Assembly (NCBI GenBank): GCA_039182515.1 | Contig: JBCDCE010000065.1 | Span: forward strand, 1-21,214 | DNA length: 21,214 nt | Reading direction: 5' to 3' | Source of the DNA: JBCDCE01 sp039182515 | GTDB taxonomy: Bacteria; Pseudomonadota; Alphaproteobacteria; Rhodobacterales; Rhodobacteraceae | Shown here: positions 1 to 8,042 of the stretch, in pieces | Numbering within the stretch: the first letter of the stretch is position 1 | Layout: the number at the start of each line of letters is the position of its first letter | Position numbers and translations under genes: made by a program | The notes under the pieces: generated by a model | What the model was told of the DNA's origin: nothing | What the model saw: the letters and a program-made list of their open reading frames with translations, nothing else | Database searches by the model: none

Positions 1-230
1 GCGTTAGGTGATTCAGGTTTTTCGCATAACGCTTTAGCAATTCTGAGCGATGGGTGATGCGAAGTGCCTTGAACTTTTGGCACCGTGCATTCTGGCATGG
101 ATCGAACGAACGCATTCTACTCAAATTGTTCATAAAAAGCTGCGTGACCTTCACGGCCCATTACCCGACTCACCTTAAAATAAAGGGTGGTAGGGAGAGG
201 GCCGCGCCAGTTCGAGCGTTAACCAAATCT

Positions 231-785
231 TCACAGAATGTCCCCCTCTGCCAAGGCTTTGCCCAAGCGTGGCAGCCGCGCTTTTTTCATCAAAGCACGG
301 ATGGTCCAGTCCTCTCCAGACAGGCGCTGAGCCGTGTCCAACACGCCCCGCGCCACTTCGATCACAGCATCAGGGTCTGCTTCAAAAAACCCGAGCAAAA
401 ACAAATCAGGATCCGCCCGAGACACACCCTCTTCCGCCAAAATATGCCTTGGGAAATCCTTTGCGTTCACGGTTACAATCACATCTGCAGAGCCCGAAAT
501 TGCCCCCGCCAAAACATGCCGATCATTCTCATCAGGCAGCCACAAACGCGCCTCTAACCCGTCTCCATACCGAACAGCTGCTTTTGGAAACTGACTTTCC
601 AAAAGCGCGCGATCTCCCCGTGCCAAGGCCTCTCCCTCAGGTCCCAACTTGCGCGCCGCGCGCACCCATTCTTCGAGCACGCGCTCAGACCATTGCGGCT
701 CATAGAGCCCTAGCTTTGCCGCTCCGATGAGCATCTCACGCATCACCGTTGGGTAAATCACGCAAGTGTCTAAAAAGGCTCTCAT
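231..785 (-). CDS. PIN-domain protein (putative ribonuclease)
   Basis: 184 aa. The N-terminus FLDTCVIYP with Asp6 is the classic first strand of a PIN (VapC-like) nuclease. Further acidic residues at the expected places are Glu38/Glu39 (VLEEW), Asp85/Asp88 (LPDENDRH) and Asp110 (VNAKDF), enough for a metal-binding site. PIN enzymes usually cleave RNA, but the target here cannot be read. The start ATG at 785 overlaps the stop of the RlmI-like gene as ATGA, so the pair is probably translationally coupled. No small antitoxin gene is adjacent, and the protein is longer than typical VapC toxins (about 130 aa). I therefore infer a chromosomal RNA-processing or housekeeping PIN protein rather than a toxin. 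Fold call is confident; function is open. Confidence 0.85.
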   Translation of the reverse strand: MRAFLDTCVIYPTVMREMLIGAAKLGLYEPQWSERVLEEWVRAARKLGPEGEALARGDRALLESQFPKAAVRYGDGLEARLWLPDENDRHVLAGAISGSADVIVTVNAKDFPRHILAEEGVSRADPDLFLLGFFEADPDAVIEVARGVLDTAQRLSGEDWTIRALMKKARLPRLGKALAEGDIL

Positions 786-1984
786 GACAATATACGGTAG
801 AACAGTGCCTTGAGATATCCGCTTTCCGAAAGCTGCGGCAGCTTTGGGTGATCCGGCCCAGCCTCGCCTGTATGGACCAGCTGTGCACGACGACCCGCGC
901 GCCCTATTCCTCGGTTGGACGCTCTAGAAAATCGCGTCAAATCAGCCGCATGACTGCACGAACAGAGCCCCAAATAGCCGCCTTCCCGAACCAAGCCAGC
1001 CGCCAAACGCGCCACACGCTCATAGGCCCTTAGACCCTTTTCGAGAGACGGCTTGTTGGGCGCAAAGGCGGGCGGATCACAGATCACCACATCAAATTGC
1101 GCACCTTCTTCTGACAGAACTTGCAGCACATCAAACGCATCGCCCCGCCTCGTGGAAAACCGCCCCTCAGCGTCCATCGTTTCAGCGCCCCTTGTTGCCA
1201 ATGTCAAAGCATCTTGTGACCCATCCACACAGGTCACAGCCCGAGCACCGCCCGCCAAGGCGGCCAAGCCAAACCCACCCACATGCGAAAACACATCAAG
1301 CACATCACAGTCCTGGGCGAGCGCTGCCGCAAAGGCGTGGTTGGGTCGCTGATCATAAAATAAGCCCGTTTTTTGGCCCTGCGTAAGATCCGCAAAATAA
1401 GTCGCCCCGTTCATTGGAACGGCCATCGGCGCATCGGGCGCAGTCCCGATCAACACATCAGAAAAATCGTCCAACCCTTCTAGCCCACGCGTGCGCCCTT
1501 TGGCGTTTTTCATCACACAAGTGGCACCTGTAACGTGCTGCAAAGCTGCAACCAAAGGCTCCAAGAGCCGTTCGATCCAAGCGGCATTGGGTTGCACCAC
1601 AAGCACATCATCAAATCGGTCTACAATCAAGCCAGGCAGGCCATCGGCTTCTGCGTGGATCAGCCGGTAGTGCGGGCCCGCATAAAGCCGCGAACGATGC
1701 GCCAAGGCCGCCTCAATGCGCGCTTCAAACCAAGCTTGATCAATCCTTGCGCTCAAATCTCGATCGATCATGCGAACAGCAATCTGTGACAGCGGGTTGA
1801 TCGCAACAAGCCCTAGGCTGGCCTGCGCGCCGTCGCGCAATTCGGCCAAAGTGCCAGGCGCAAGCGCTTTGGTCCGCCGGTCCAAAACGAGATCATTTGC
1901 ATAGACCCAAGGCGCGCCAAATCGGATCGGACGCGCGTCCACTTTCGGACGCAGTTTTACAATTGGATAGCTGTGCTCTGTCAT
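782..1984 (-). CDS. RlmI-like class I SAM-dependent rRNA (cytosine-C5) methyltransferase
   Basis: 400 aa, close to E. coli RlmI (396 aa), which makes m5C1962 in 23S rRNA. The N-terminal 80 residues look like the PUA-type RNA-binding domain (RFGAPWVYAND near 21-31). Methyltransferase signatures are TQGQKTGLFYDQRPN (201-215), motif I VLDVFSHVGGFGL (228-240), motif IV CDPPAF (302-307) and LCSCSHAAD (340-348). Cys302 and Cys341/343 are candidates for the two-cysteine m5C mechanism. The frame stays open upstream to 2755 antisense to edd, but homology starts at MTEHSYPIVKLRP, so ATG 1984 is chosen. The downstream PIN gene overlaps by 4 bases. The exact modified base is inferred from the family. Confidence 0.9.
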   Translation of the reverse strand: MTEHSYPIVKLRPKVDARPIRFGAPWVYANDLVLDRRTKALAPGTLAELRDGAQASLGLVAINPLSQIAVRMIDRDLSARIDQAWFEARIEAALAHRSRLYAGPHYRLIHAEADGLPGLIVDRFDDVLVVQPNAAWIERLLEPLVAALQHVTGATCVMKNAKGRTRGLEGLDDFSDVLIGTAPDAPMAVPMNGATYFADLTQGQKTGLFYDQRPNHAFAAALAQDCDVLDVFSHVGGFGLAALAGGARAVTCVDGSQDALTLATRGAETMDAEGRFSTRRGDAFDVLQVLSEEGAQFDVVICDPPAFAPNKPSLEKGLRAYERVARLAAGLVREGGYLGLCSCSHAADLTRFSRASNRGIGRAGRRAQLVHTGEAGPDHPKLPQLSESGYLKALFYRILS

Positions 1985-2058
1985 GGCACAGCCCCTAGCC
2001 AAGCCTGCGTCAAATGAACAGAGGCATTGCTCCAAGAAAGTGAAGTAGCCCTCTAGAT

Positions 2059-2074
2059 TTGTTAGCGCTAACAA
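2059..2074. promoter_or_regulatory. Perfect 16-bp palindrome, likely LacI-family operator for edd-eda
   Basis: TTGTTAGCGCTAACAA is a perfect inverted repeat with the central CG typical of LacI/GalR-family operators (gluconate-type repressors bind related TGTTAGCGCTAACA-like sites). It lies 31 bases upstream of the edd start, in the 120-base gap between the divergent methyltransferase and edd genes. A repressor here would cover the promoter or first transcribed bases of edd. The cognate regulator gene is not in the window. Confidence 0.75.
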
Positions 2075-2104
2075 GTTATGGCACCCGCGAAAGGGAAGCT
2101 TAAT

Positions 2105-3910
2105 ATGCCACTCAACGCCACCATCGAAGACGTCACTGCGCGCATTATAGAGCGCTCGCAAAAAAGCCGGAGCGCCTATCTCGATCGTATGGCCCGCGCC
2201 GCTGATCAAGGCCCCAAGCGCGCGCACCTGAGCTGCGGAAATCAGGCCCACGCCTATGCCGCAATGGGCCGGGACAAAGGCACACTCATAGCCGATAAAG
2301 CTCCCAATATCGGGATTATCACCGCCTATAATGACATGTTGTCTGCTCACCAGCCCTTCCAAACCTACCCAGACCTCATAAAAGAGGCCGCGCGCAAGGC
2401 AGGTGGCACAGCTCAGGTTGCGGGTGGCGTGCCTGCGATGTGCGATGGCGTGACCCAAGGTCAGGTTGGCATGGAACTCTCGCTCTTTTCCCGCGATGTC
2501 ATCGCTTTGGCAGCCGGCGTTGGTCTGAGCCACAACACTTTTGACGCGGCAATGTATCTTGGCGTTTGCGACAAGATTGTCCCCGGCCTTATCATGGCCG
2601 CCGCCACCTTCGGCTATATCCCCGGCATCTTCGTGCCCGCTGGCCCCATGACAAGCGGCCTGCCCAACGACGAAAAGGCCAAAGTACGCCAAGAGTTTGC
2701 GACGGGCGCCTGTGGGCGCGAAGAACTCATGAAAGCCGAAATGGCCTCTTATCACGGCCCCGGCACCTGCACCTTTTACGGCACAGCCAACTCCAATCAG
2801 ATGCTAATGGAGTTCATGGGCCTGCACTTGCCGGGCGCCAGCTTTGTCAATCCCGGCACACCTCTGCGCGACGCGCTGACAACTGAGGCCACCCAGACGG
2901 CCCTCGAGATCACAGCCTTGGGCAACAACTATCGCCCCGTGAGCGAGATCCTCGATGAGAAAGCCTTTGTGAACGGCATCATAGGCCTCATGGCCACGGG
3001 CGGCTCCACAAACCTTGTGTTGCACCTGCCCGCTATGGCCAAAGCGGCGGGCATCCACCTCGAGCTTGAGGATTTCGCGGAGCTTTCCGCCGCCATTCCG
3101 CTCATGGCCAAGGTCTATCCCAATGGCTTGGCTGACGTGAACCATTTCCACGCCGCTGGCGGTTTGGGCTATATCATCGGCGAGCTTTTAGAAGCGGGCC
3201 TTCTGCACCCCGACACCAAAACGGTCGCGGGTGACGGCATGGCGCTCTATACCCAAGAGCCCAAACTCAAAGACGGTGTGCTGACCTTCGCCCCTGGCCC
3301 CACAAAAAGCCACAATGAGAAAATCCTACGTCCAGCAAGGGAAGCCTTTCAGCCCACTGGCGGGCTCAGAAAACTGCAAGGCAACCTCGGCCAAGGCATC
3401 ATGAAGGTCTCTGCCGTGGCCCCTGAACGCCACATCATCGAAGCCCCCGCACGCGTCTTCCACGATCAAGCGAGCGTGAAGGCGGCGTTCCAAGCCGGCG
3501 AGTTCACCTCAGACACAATCGTTGTCGTGCGCTTCCAAGGGCCCGCGGCCAATGGCATGCCCGAATTGCATGCCCTCACCCCACCTCTCGCTGTGCTGCA
3601 AGATCGCGGCCTCAAAGTGGCCCTTGTCACAGATGGCCGCATGTCCGGGGCCTCCGGCAAGGTCCCTTCCGCCATCCATGTGGCCCCCGAAGCGTCACGC
3701 GGCGGCCTTTTGGCAAAAGTAGCAGATGGGGATATTCTCCGCCTTGATGCGACAGCCGGCACGCTGGATGTCCTGACGCCAGGCGTTGAGGCGCGAGAGG
3801 CCGTGCAGTTTGACCCAAGCTCCTCTATGTTCGGCGTGGGTCGCGAACTCTTTGAGGTCTTTCGCCAAAACGCAGGCCCCGCCACCTCCGGCGCCGCGAC
3901 GGTACTTTAG
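2105..3910 (+). CDS. edd: 6-phosphogluconate dehydratase (Entner-Doudoroff)
   Basis: 601 aa, matching E. coli Edd (603 aa). It dehydrates 6-phospho-D-gluconate to KDPG in the cytoplasm with a [4Fe-4S] cluster. IlvD/Edd-family signatures are GGVPAMCDGVTQGQVGMELS (107-126), HNTFDAAMYLGVCDK (143-157), PAGPM (178-182), GTCTFYGTANSNQM (220-233) and VTDGRMSGASGKVPSAIHVA from about 508. Cys113, Cys155 and Cys222 are the likely cluster ligands. An in-frame ATG at 2078 sits 3 bases after the palindrome with no ribosome-binding site. ATG 2105 has GAAAGGGAAG upstream and starts MPLNATIEDVTARI, as in homologues. eda follows after 77 bases on the same strand, so an edd-eda operon under the upstream operator is likely. 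Confidence 0.97.
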   Translation: MPLNATIEDVTARIIERSQKSRSAYLDRMARAADQGPKRAHLSCGNQAHAYAAMGRDKGTLIADKAPNIGIITAYNDMLSAHQPFQTYPDLIKEAARKAGGTAQVAGGVPAMCDGVTQGQVGMELSLFSRDVIALAAGVGLSHNTFDAAMYLGVCDKIVPGLIMAAATFGYIPGIFVPAGPMTSGLPNDEKAKVRQEFATGACGREELMKAEMASYHGPGTCTFYGTANSNQMLMEFMGLHLPGASFVNPGTPLRDALTTEATQTALEITALGNNYRPVSEILDEKAFVNGIIGLMATGGSTNLVLHLPAMAKAAGIHLELEDFAELSAAIPLMAKVYPNGLADVNHFHAAGGLGYIIGELLEAGLLHPDTKTVAGDGMALYTQEPKLKDGVLTFAPGPTKSHNEKILRPAREAFQPTGGLRKLQGNLGQGIMKVSAVAPERHIIEAPARVFHDQASVKAAFQAGEFTSDTIVVVRFQGPAANGMPELHALTPPLAVLQDRGLKVALVTDGRMSGASGKVPSAIHVAPEASRGGLLAKVADGDILRLDATAGTLDVLTPGVEAREAVQFDPSSSMFGVGRELFEVFRQNAGPATSGAATVL

Positions 3911-3925
3911 CAACCGCCACTTTTT

Positions 3926-3962
3926 CTTGGGTAAAATACTCCCGCCGGAGGCACCCACCGGC
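3926..3962 (+). repeat. Intergenic element between edd and eda (CTCCCGCCGGAGGC type)
   Basis: The segment reads CTTGGGTAAAATACTCCCGC followed by CGGAGGC, and contains the inverted repeat GCCGG (3944-3948) / CCGGC (3958-3962) with a 9-base loop. From memory, closely similar segments recur between genes in Rhodobacterales genomes. Only one copy is present in this window, so repetition cannot be shown here. There is no T-run after the hairpin, so it is not a normal intrinsic terminator. Confidence 0.4.
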
Positions 3963-3987
3963 ATAACACGAACAAAGGTTTAGTCCC

Positions 3988-4623
3988 ATGACACCCGAGA
4001 CCGCCAGCAAGCACACCCTCGAGATTTGCGAACGCGCCCCTGTTATCCCGGTCCTGGTGGTCAAGGACCCCGCCCATGCAGCCCCTCTGGCCAAAGCTCT
4101 CGTCGCAGGTGGCCTTCCCGCCCTTGAAGTGACCCTGCGCACCCCCGCAGCCCTCGAAGTGATCGCAGAAATGGCCAAAGTGCCTGGAGGTTTCGTAGGC
4201 GCAGGCACCCTCCTCACAGAAGCAGACGTTAAAAAAGCCAAAGCCGCCGGGGCAACCTTTGGAGTCTCTCCAGGTGCCACAGACAGGCTCTTGGACGCCG
4301 TCGAAGAGGCTGACCTTCCAACGTTGCCAGGGGCTTCAAGTGCCAGCGAAGCCATGCGTCTTCTCGAGCGCGGATACAGTGTTCAAAAGTTCTTTCCTGC
4401 CGAAGCCGCAGGCGGCGCGTCCTTTTTGAAATCCCTGGCCTCGCCCCTGCCGCAAATCACCTTTTGCCCCACCGGCGGTGTGAGCCTCGAGAATGCCAAA
4501 AGCTATCTGAGCCTGCCAAATACGCGCTGCGTTGGCGGCAGTTGGGTGGCCCCAAGCGCTTTGATGGAAGCAGGTGATTGGGAAGGCATCACGGCTCTCG
4601 CACGGACTGCCGCCCAACTCTAA
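3988..4623 (+). CDS. eda: KDPG/KHG aldolase
   Basis: 211 aa, normal for Eda. It splits 2-keto-3-deoxy-6-phosphogluconate into pyruvate and glyceraldehyde-3-phosphate, the second dedicated step after Edd. Class I aldolase residues are visible: Glu47 and Arg51 in ALEVTLRT, the Schiff-base lysine Lys134 in VQKFFPAEAAGG, the phosphate-binding turn PTGGV (161-165) and GGSWVAP (183-189). VGAGTLL (70-76) and GVSPGATD (92-99) complete the TIM-barrel signatures. It follows edd by 77 bases and is probably cotranscribed with it. No convincing intrinsic terminator follows the stop codon. Confidence 0.96.
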   Translation: MTPETASKHTLEICERAPVIPVLVVKDPAHAAPLAKALVAGGLPALEVTLRTPAALEVIAEMAKVPGGFVGAGTLLTEADVKKAKAAGATFGVSPGATDRLLDAVEEADLPTLPGASSASEAMRLLERGYSVQKFFPAEAAGGASFLKSLASPLPQITFCPTGGVSLENAKSYLSLPNTRCVGGSWVAPSALMEAGDWEGITALARTAAQL

Positions 4624-4705
4624 GCCGCCATTCCAACTCCTGCGAACGCTTTGCACACAAAGCCTTCAGATCGCAGTGAAAAGATCTAAAGAGGCGCCGA
4701 TAAAC

Positions 4706-4720
4706 TCGCCTTAAAGGCGA
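4706..4720. repeat. Short inverted repeat downstream of eda
   Basis: TCGCCTTAAAGGCGA is a 15-base inverted repeat, 7 pairs around a central A. No T-run follows on the plus strand and the run on the minus strand is on the wrong side, so it is not a canonical terminator. It could be a protein site or a 3'-end-stabilising hairpin. Confidence 0.45.
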
Positions 4721-4735
4721 AAAACATGCACATTG

Positions 4736-4776
4736 GCATACGTACATGCATACGTTGCGCATACGTGATGGCATAC
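4736..4776. repeat. Cluster of GCATACGT direct repeats at 11-12 bp spacing
   Basis: GCATACGT occurs exactly at 4736-4743, 4748-4755 and 4759-4766, and GCATAC follows at 4771-4776. Start-to-start distances are 12, 11 and 12 bases, about one helical turn, so the copies face the same side of the DNA. ACATGCA also occurs twice (4724-4730 and 4744-4750). The block lies in the 259-base gap between the convergent eda and the hypothetical gene at 4883. It resembles a small iteron-like protein-binding array. Nothing else is identified in this gap. Confidence 0.6.
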
Positions 4777-4882
4777 CCAAGAGAGTGGTAAAAACCCTTT
4801 GAGACGAGCACCTAAGCGCTCTCGCTGCACTCAACGCTTGTAAAAAACCGCTCTGTTGCGCGTGCGCTGACCTAAGACTGCG

Positions 4883-5185
4883 TTAAGCTTGCGTATCCTC
4901 CGCCTCAGGCCGCGCCAACCGGCCCGCGCGCCCGCCGCGTCTTGCGGCTTTAGGCGCTGCCCCAAGACCGTCTTGCAAAACGCGTGTCATCGGGTGATCC
5001 GGGGCTCCTGCACCATAATACGCTAACGCCGCCTTGATATGCGCGTTTGTGTCCTGACCTGCCGCGACATTGATCGCCCAATCAAGAAAGATGGACCGAC
5101 ATTCGCCAGGCGTAATCCCCTCTATCTTATAAGACTCTCGGATCAATCCCTTGGGATCAAACACAGCGGGGTCAGTCAGGTCCAT
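4883..5185 (-). CDS. Conserved-looking hypothetical protein (100 aa) downstream of glnE
   Basis: I do not recognise a named family. The frame encodes 100 aa: an N-terminal globular part with FDPKGLIRESY, GECRSIFLDWAI (27-38) and APDHPMTRVLQDGLG (61-75), then a basic Ala/Arg-rich tail (76-92). There is no signal peptide or membrane segment, so it should be cytoplasmic. ATG 5185 is preferred because GAGG lies just upstream in the minus-strand reading. The gene then overlaps the 3' end of glnE by 14 bases, which implies translational coupling. Codon use matches its neighbours. A link to nitrogen control through GlnE is possible only by position. Confidence 0.7.
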   Translation of the reverse strand: MDLTDPAVFDPKGLIRESYKIEGITPGECRSIFLDWAINVAAGQDTNAHIKAALAYYGAGAPDHPMTRVLQDGLGAAPKAARRGGRAGRLARPEAEDTQA

Positions 5186-7979
5186 TGGATACCTCATTCT
5201 CGGTCGTCGCGATAAACTGGCCCAAACCGTCTTCAATAATCTGTGCTGCGGCCGACTTTTGAAGGCGAATTTCCGTCTCTAACGCCTCAATAGACACACA
5301 TTTGGTAGATTTCAGAAGCCGGTCCTGCCCGCCTTGGCTTAACTCTTCTGGGACTAATGCACCCCCACTGACCAGCCGTGTCAGCGCCTGCAACCGCCAA
5401 TAAAGATCACGCGCCTCTTGTAATTGCGCCCGTGCGCCGGATCCAACCAAGGGCTCCGTTAAAGCCACTTGCGCCTCAGAGGCACGCTCCGGGCTGCCTG
5501 CAATCAAAGCGGCAAGCTGGGCGAAGAGGTCAAGGTCCTGTAAGCCGCCGGCCGCATCTTTTGCATCCCAAAGGTCTTGCCCCCACTTTTCGGCTGCCAA
5601 ACGCCTACGCATCTCCGCCACGTCTCGCGCCAAAACCTCGTCGGGACCAGCCAAATCAATCACGGCACCGCGAAAGGCCTCAAAGGCTTCACAAAAAGAT
5701 CTGGGTCCCGCCACCGCCCGCGCCCGCGTCAGAGCCAGGCGCTCCCACGTCCAGGCCTCTTTTTGTTGATAGTCCTGATAGGCCTGCCAACTTGTGGCCA
5801 CAGGGCCTTTGCGCCCCGAAGGCCTCAACCGCATATCCACTTCATAGAGCCGACCCTCTGCCATCGGCGCTGTTAAAGCTGTCACCAGAGCCTGGGTCAG
5901 GCGTGCATAATATGCGCGTGCAGGCAAAGGCTTATCTCCCTGGGAGGTCTCCACCCCAGCCGCATCATAGATCAAGATCAGATCAAGGTCCGAGCGCGCA
6001 TGGCAGGCCCGCATGCCAAAGGATCCCAGGGCCACAACGCAGGCCCCATTGCCCGGCGGTTCCCCATGTTTGCGCGCAAACTCTGTGGTCACGCGGGGCC
6101 AAAGCACACTGAGAATGGCTTCGGCCAAATCGGCATATTGGCGGGCCGCTTCATGCGCATCGATAAGTCCCCGCAGGTGGTGCACACCGATGCGAAAATG
6201 CCAGTCTTTCTTAACTCTGCGCGCCGTATCGAGTACCGCCTCATAGCTTGTTTCGGCCTCCATTGAGGGCGCGATTTTGGCCACCAGCCCGTCCAAGCCG
6301 GGCCAGTCTTCGAAAAACCCGCCATCCAAAACCGCATCTAAAACCCGCGCGTTGCGCCCTAAGTAATCCGCCAAAGCGGGAGCGGTTGCACAAATATCGG
6401 CGAGTAAATCAATGAGCTGCGGGTTATTTTTAAACAAAGCAAAGACCTGCACGCCCGCAGGAAGCCCACTTAAAAACCGATCAAACGCCAAGAGAGCGGC
6501 TTGGGTGTCCGCAGCCCGAGCGAGTGCTGTCAAAACCAAAGGTTCAACCACTTCAAAGAGCTCTGAGGCCCGCTCAGATCTTAAAGCAGGATATTTGGGC
6601 CAACGCGCTGTGATCTCCTCTGAGCCTGGTAGAATGGGTGTTGCAGCGCCTCCCGCCGGCCTCTGCGTCACCTCAGGCTGCGCGCTGCCAAATAGGAAGG
6701 GTTCGGTGAGCTGATGCACACGCTCAAACACCGCGCGCATCTCGGCTTTTACCTCCTTAGGAGACTGTCCCAAAAGCCCCGCCATTTGCTCAATCGCCTC
6801 GTCTTGTGCCGGTACAAGATGGGTTTGCGCATCGTGAATCATTTGCACCCGGTGCTCCCAAGTGCGCAGGTGCGTGTAGTCGTTGATCAAGGTCTCGGCG
6901 ACATGGCTCTCAATCCAGCCTGTTGCAGCCAGTTGGCGCAGGGCCTCGCAGGTACCACGCAGACGAAGGCTTGGATCGCGCCCCCCTGCAATGAGTTGGC
7001 GCGTTTGCGCAAAAAACTCGATGGCACGGATCCCGCCATAGCCCAGTTTGAGATCATGCCCGGCCACATCAGCAGTGTCGCGCAATCCTTTATGGGCGCG
7101 GATCTTCACCTGAATATCGGCGGTATCTTGGATCGCGGCAAAATCCAGATGCCGCCGCCAAATAAACGGCCGCAAGCGCTCAATGTAGGCAAAGCCAGCC
7201 TCCAAATCGCCCGCAACGGGTCGCGCTTTGAGATGGGCCGCGCGCTCCCACGTGCGCCCTTCGGCCTCATAATACTGCTCAGCCGCGCGCATCGACATCA
7301 CCACGGGCGTCACAGCGGCATCGGGGCGCAACCGCAGATCCGTGCGAAAGACATAGCCGTCTTCTGTGACATCGCTCAAAATCCGCATTGCAGCTCGGGT
7401 GATCTTGATCAGCCCAGAGCGCACGTCTGCTCGATCGGCCGAGGCAAAACGGCGATCATCATAAAGACAAATGAGATCAATATCTGAGCTGTAGTTCAGC
7501 TCATAAGCGCCCATTTTGCCCATCGCTAGCGCCACGAATCCAGAGGTGTCAAAGTCTTGCAGCGTGTCCGGCAGTTTGGCCTTTAGCCGCTGATGAGCCG
7601 CTTTAAGCGCTGCGTTTAACGAGAAATCGGCAAAGTCGGTCAGGGTGTGGGTTACCTGCTCTAAGGTCCACACTCCGCTCAGGTCTGCCAGTGCCACGAG
7701 AAGCGAGGCTCTGCGTTTGCGCGCGCGCAGAGCTTCAGGAACCGCGCCTTCCAAGGGCGCAGTCAAACCGGCGACGGCTGGCCCAAATTCCAACAAAGCA
7801 TGCTCCAGCCAAGCCCGCTCTTTGCCAATGGCGTCCGCAAGAAACGGCGCGCTGCCCGCCGCCCCTTCGATGAGCGCACGCAGCTTTGGATCTAAATTAG
7901 GAAAGCGCGCTGCATAGTCCGCCCCGCGCTCAGGCTGGGCAGGACGCGGGTTTTGGGTCATAGCAGCGCGAAAATCCAT
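5172..7979 (-). CDS. glnE: Bifunctional glutamine synthetase adenylyltransferase/adenylyl-removing enzyme
   Basis: 935 aa, the usual GlnE length. It attaches AMP to, and removes it from, a tyrosine of glutamine synthetase, tuning ammonium assimilation under PII control. Two nucleotidyltransferase domains are visible. The N-terminal (removing) domain has GKMGAYELNYSSDIDLICLY with DIDL at 166-169. The C-terminal (adding) domain has LGSFGMR and ARSDLDLILIYD with DLDL near 664-667, followed by MRLRPSGRKG. The frame is open to 8171, but that would run through the divergent ybaK-like gene. ATG 7979 (MDFRAAMTQNPRP) has AAGGTG six bases upstream and is chosen. Both acidic pairs are intact, so both activities should be present. 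Confidence 0.95.
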   Translation of the reverse strand: MDFRAAMTQNPRPAQPERGADYAARFPNLDPKLRALIEGAAGSAPFLADAIGKERAWLEHALLEFGPAVAGLTAPLEGAVPEALRARKRRASLLVALADLSGVWTLEQVTHTLTDFADFSLNAALKAAHQRLKAKLPDTLQDFDTSGFVALAMGKMGAYELNYSSDIDLICLYDDRRFASADRADVRSGLIKITRAAMRILSDVTEDGYVFRTDLRLRPDAAVTPVVMSMRAAEQYYEAEGRTWERAAHLKARPVAGDLEAGFAYIERLRPFIWRRHLDFAAIQDTADIQVKIRAHKGLRDTADVAGHDLKLGYGGIRAIEFFAQTRQLIAGGRDPSLRLRGTCEALRQLAATGWIESHVAETLINDYTHLRTWEHRVQMIHDAQTHLVPAQDEAIEQMAGLLGQSPKEVKAEMRAVFERVHQLTEPFLFGSAQPEVTQRPAGGAATPILPGSEEITARWPKYPALRSERASELFEVVEPLVLTALARAADTQAALLAFDRFLSGLPAGVQVFALFKNNPQLIDLLADICATAPALADYLGRNARVLDAVLDGGFFEDWPGLDGLVAKIAPSMEAETSYEAVLDTARRVKKDWHFRIGVHHLRGLIDAHEAARQYADLAEAILSVLWPRVTTEFARKHGEPPGNGACVVALGSFGMRACHARSDLDLILIYDAAGVETSQGDKPLPARAYYARLTQALVTALTAPMAEGRLYEVDMRLRPSGRKGPVATSWQAYQDYQQKEAWTWERLALTRARAVAGPRSFCEAFEAFRGAVIDLAGPDEVLARDVAEMRRRLAAEKWGQDLWDAKDAAGGLQDLDLFAQLAALIAGSPERASEAQVALTEPLVGSGARAQLQEARDLYWRLQALTRLVSGGALVPEELSQGGQDRLLKSTKCVSIEALETEIRLQKSAAAQIIEDGLGQFIATTENEVSNGPD

Positions 7980-8042
7980 TGCTGCACCTTGCGAAGCCAG
8001 ACGCCCCGGGTCAATGCAAGAGGCGCACGAAGGGAGATCGTC

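Noticed and set aside
1..57. Open frame entering from the left edge and ending at TGA 55-57, possibly the end of an upstream gene.
   Set aside because: Only 18 codons with no recognisable motif; cannot be told from chance. The rest of 58-230 shows nothing that I can name.
54..557. Plus-strand frame of 167 codons.
   Set aside because: Most of it is antisense to the PIN gene, its composition is not protein-like, and it has no clear ribosome-binding site.
231..785. Toxin-antitoxin module based on the PIN domain.
   Set aside because: No small antitoxin-like gene lies next to the PIN gene; its overlapping partner is a full-length rRNA methyltransferase.
1985..2755. N-terminal extension of the methyltransferase frame, 257 codons antisense to edd.
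   Set aside because: It lies opposite the well-supported edd coding sequence and its edd-facing promoter region, shows no family similarity, and the conserved methyltransferase begins at 1984.
4589..4834. Minus-strand frame of 81 codons over the GCATACGT array.
   Set aside because: It overlaps the 3' end of eda on the opposite strand and encodes a Cys/Arg-rich, low-complexity product without a ribosome-binding site.
6714..7487. Long plus-strand frame of 257 codons opposite glnE.
   Set aside because: Antisense shadow of a highly conserved gene; the product has no recognisable domain.
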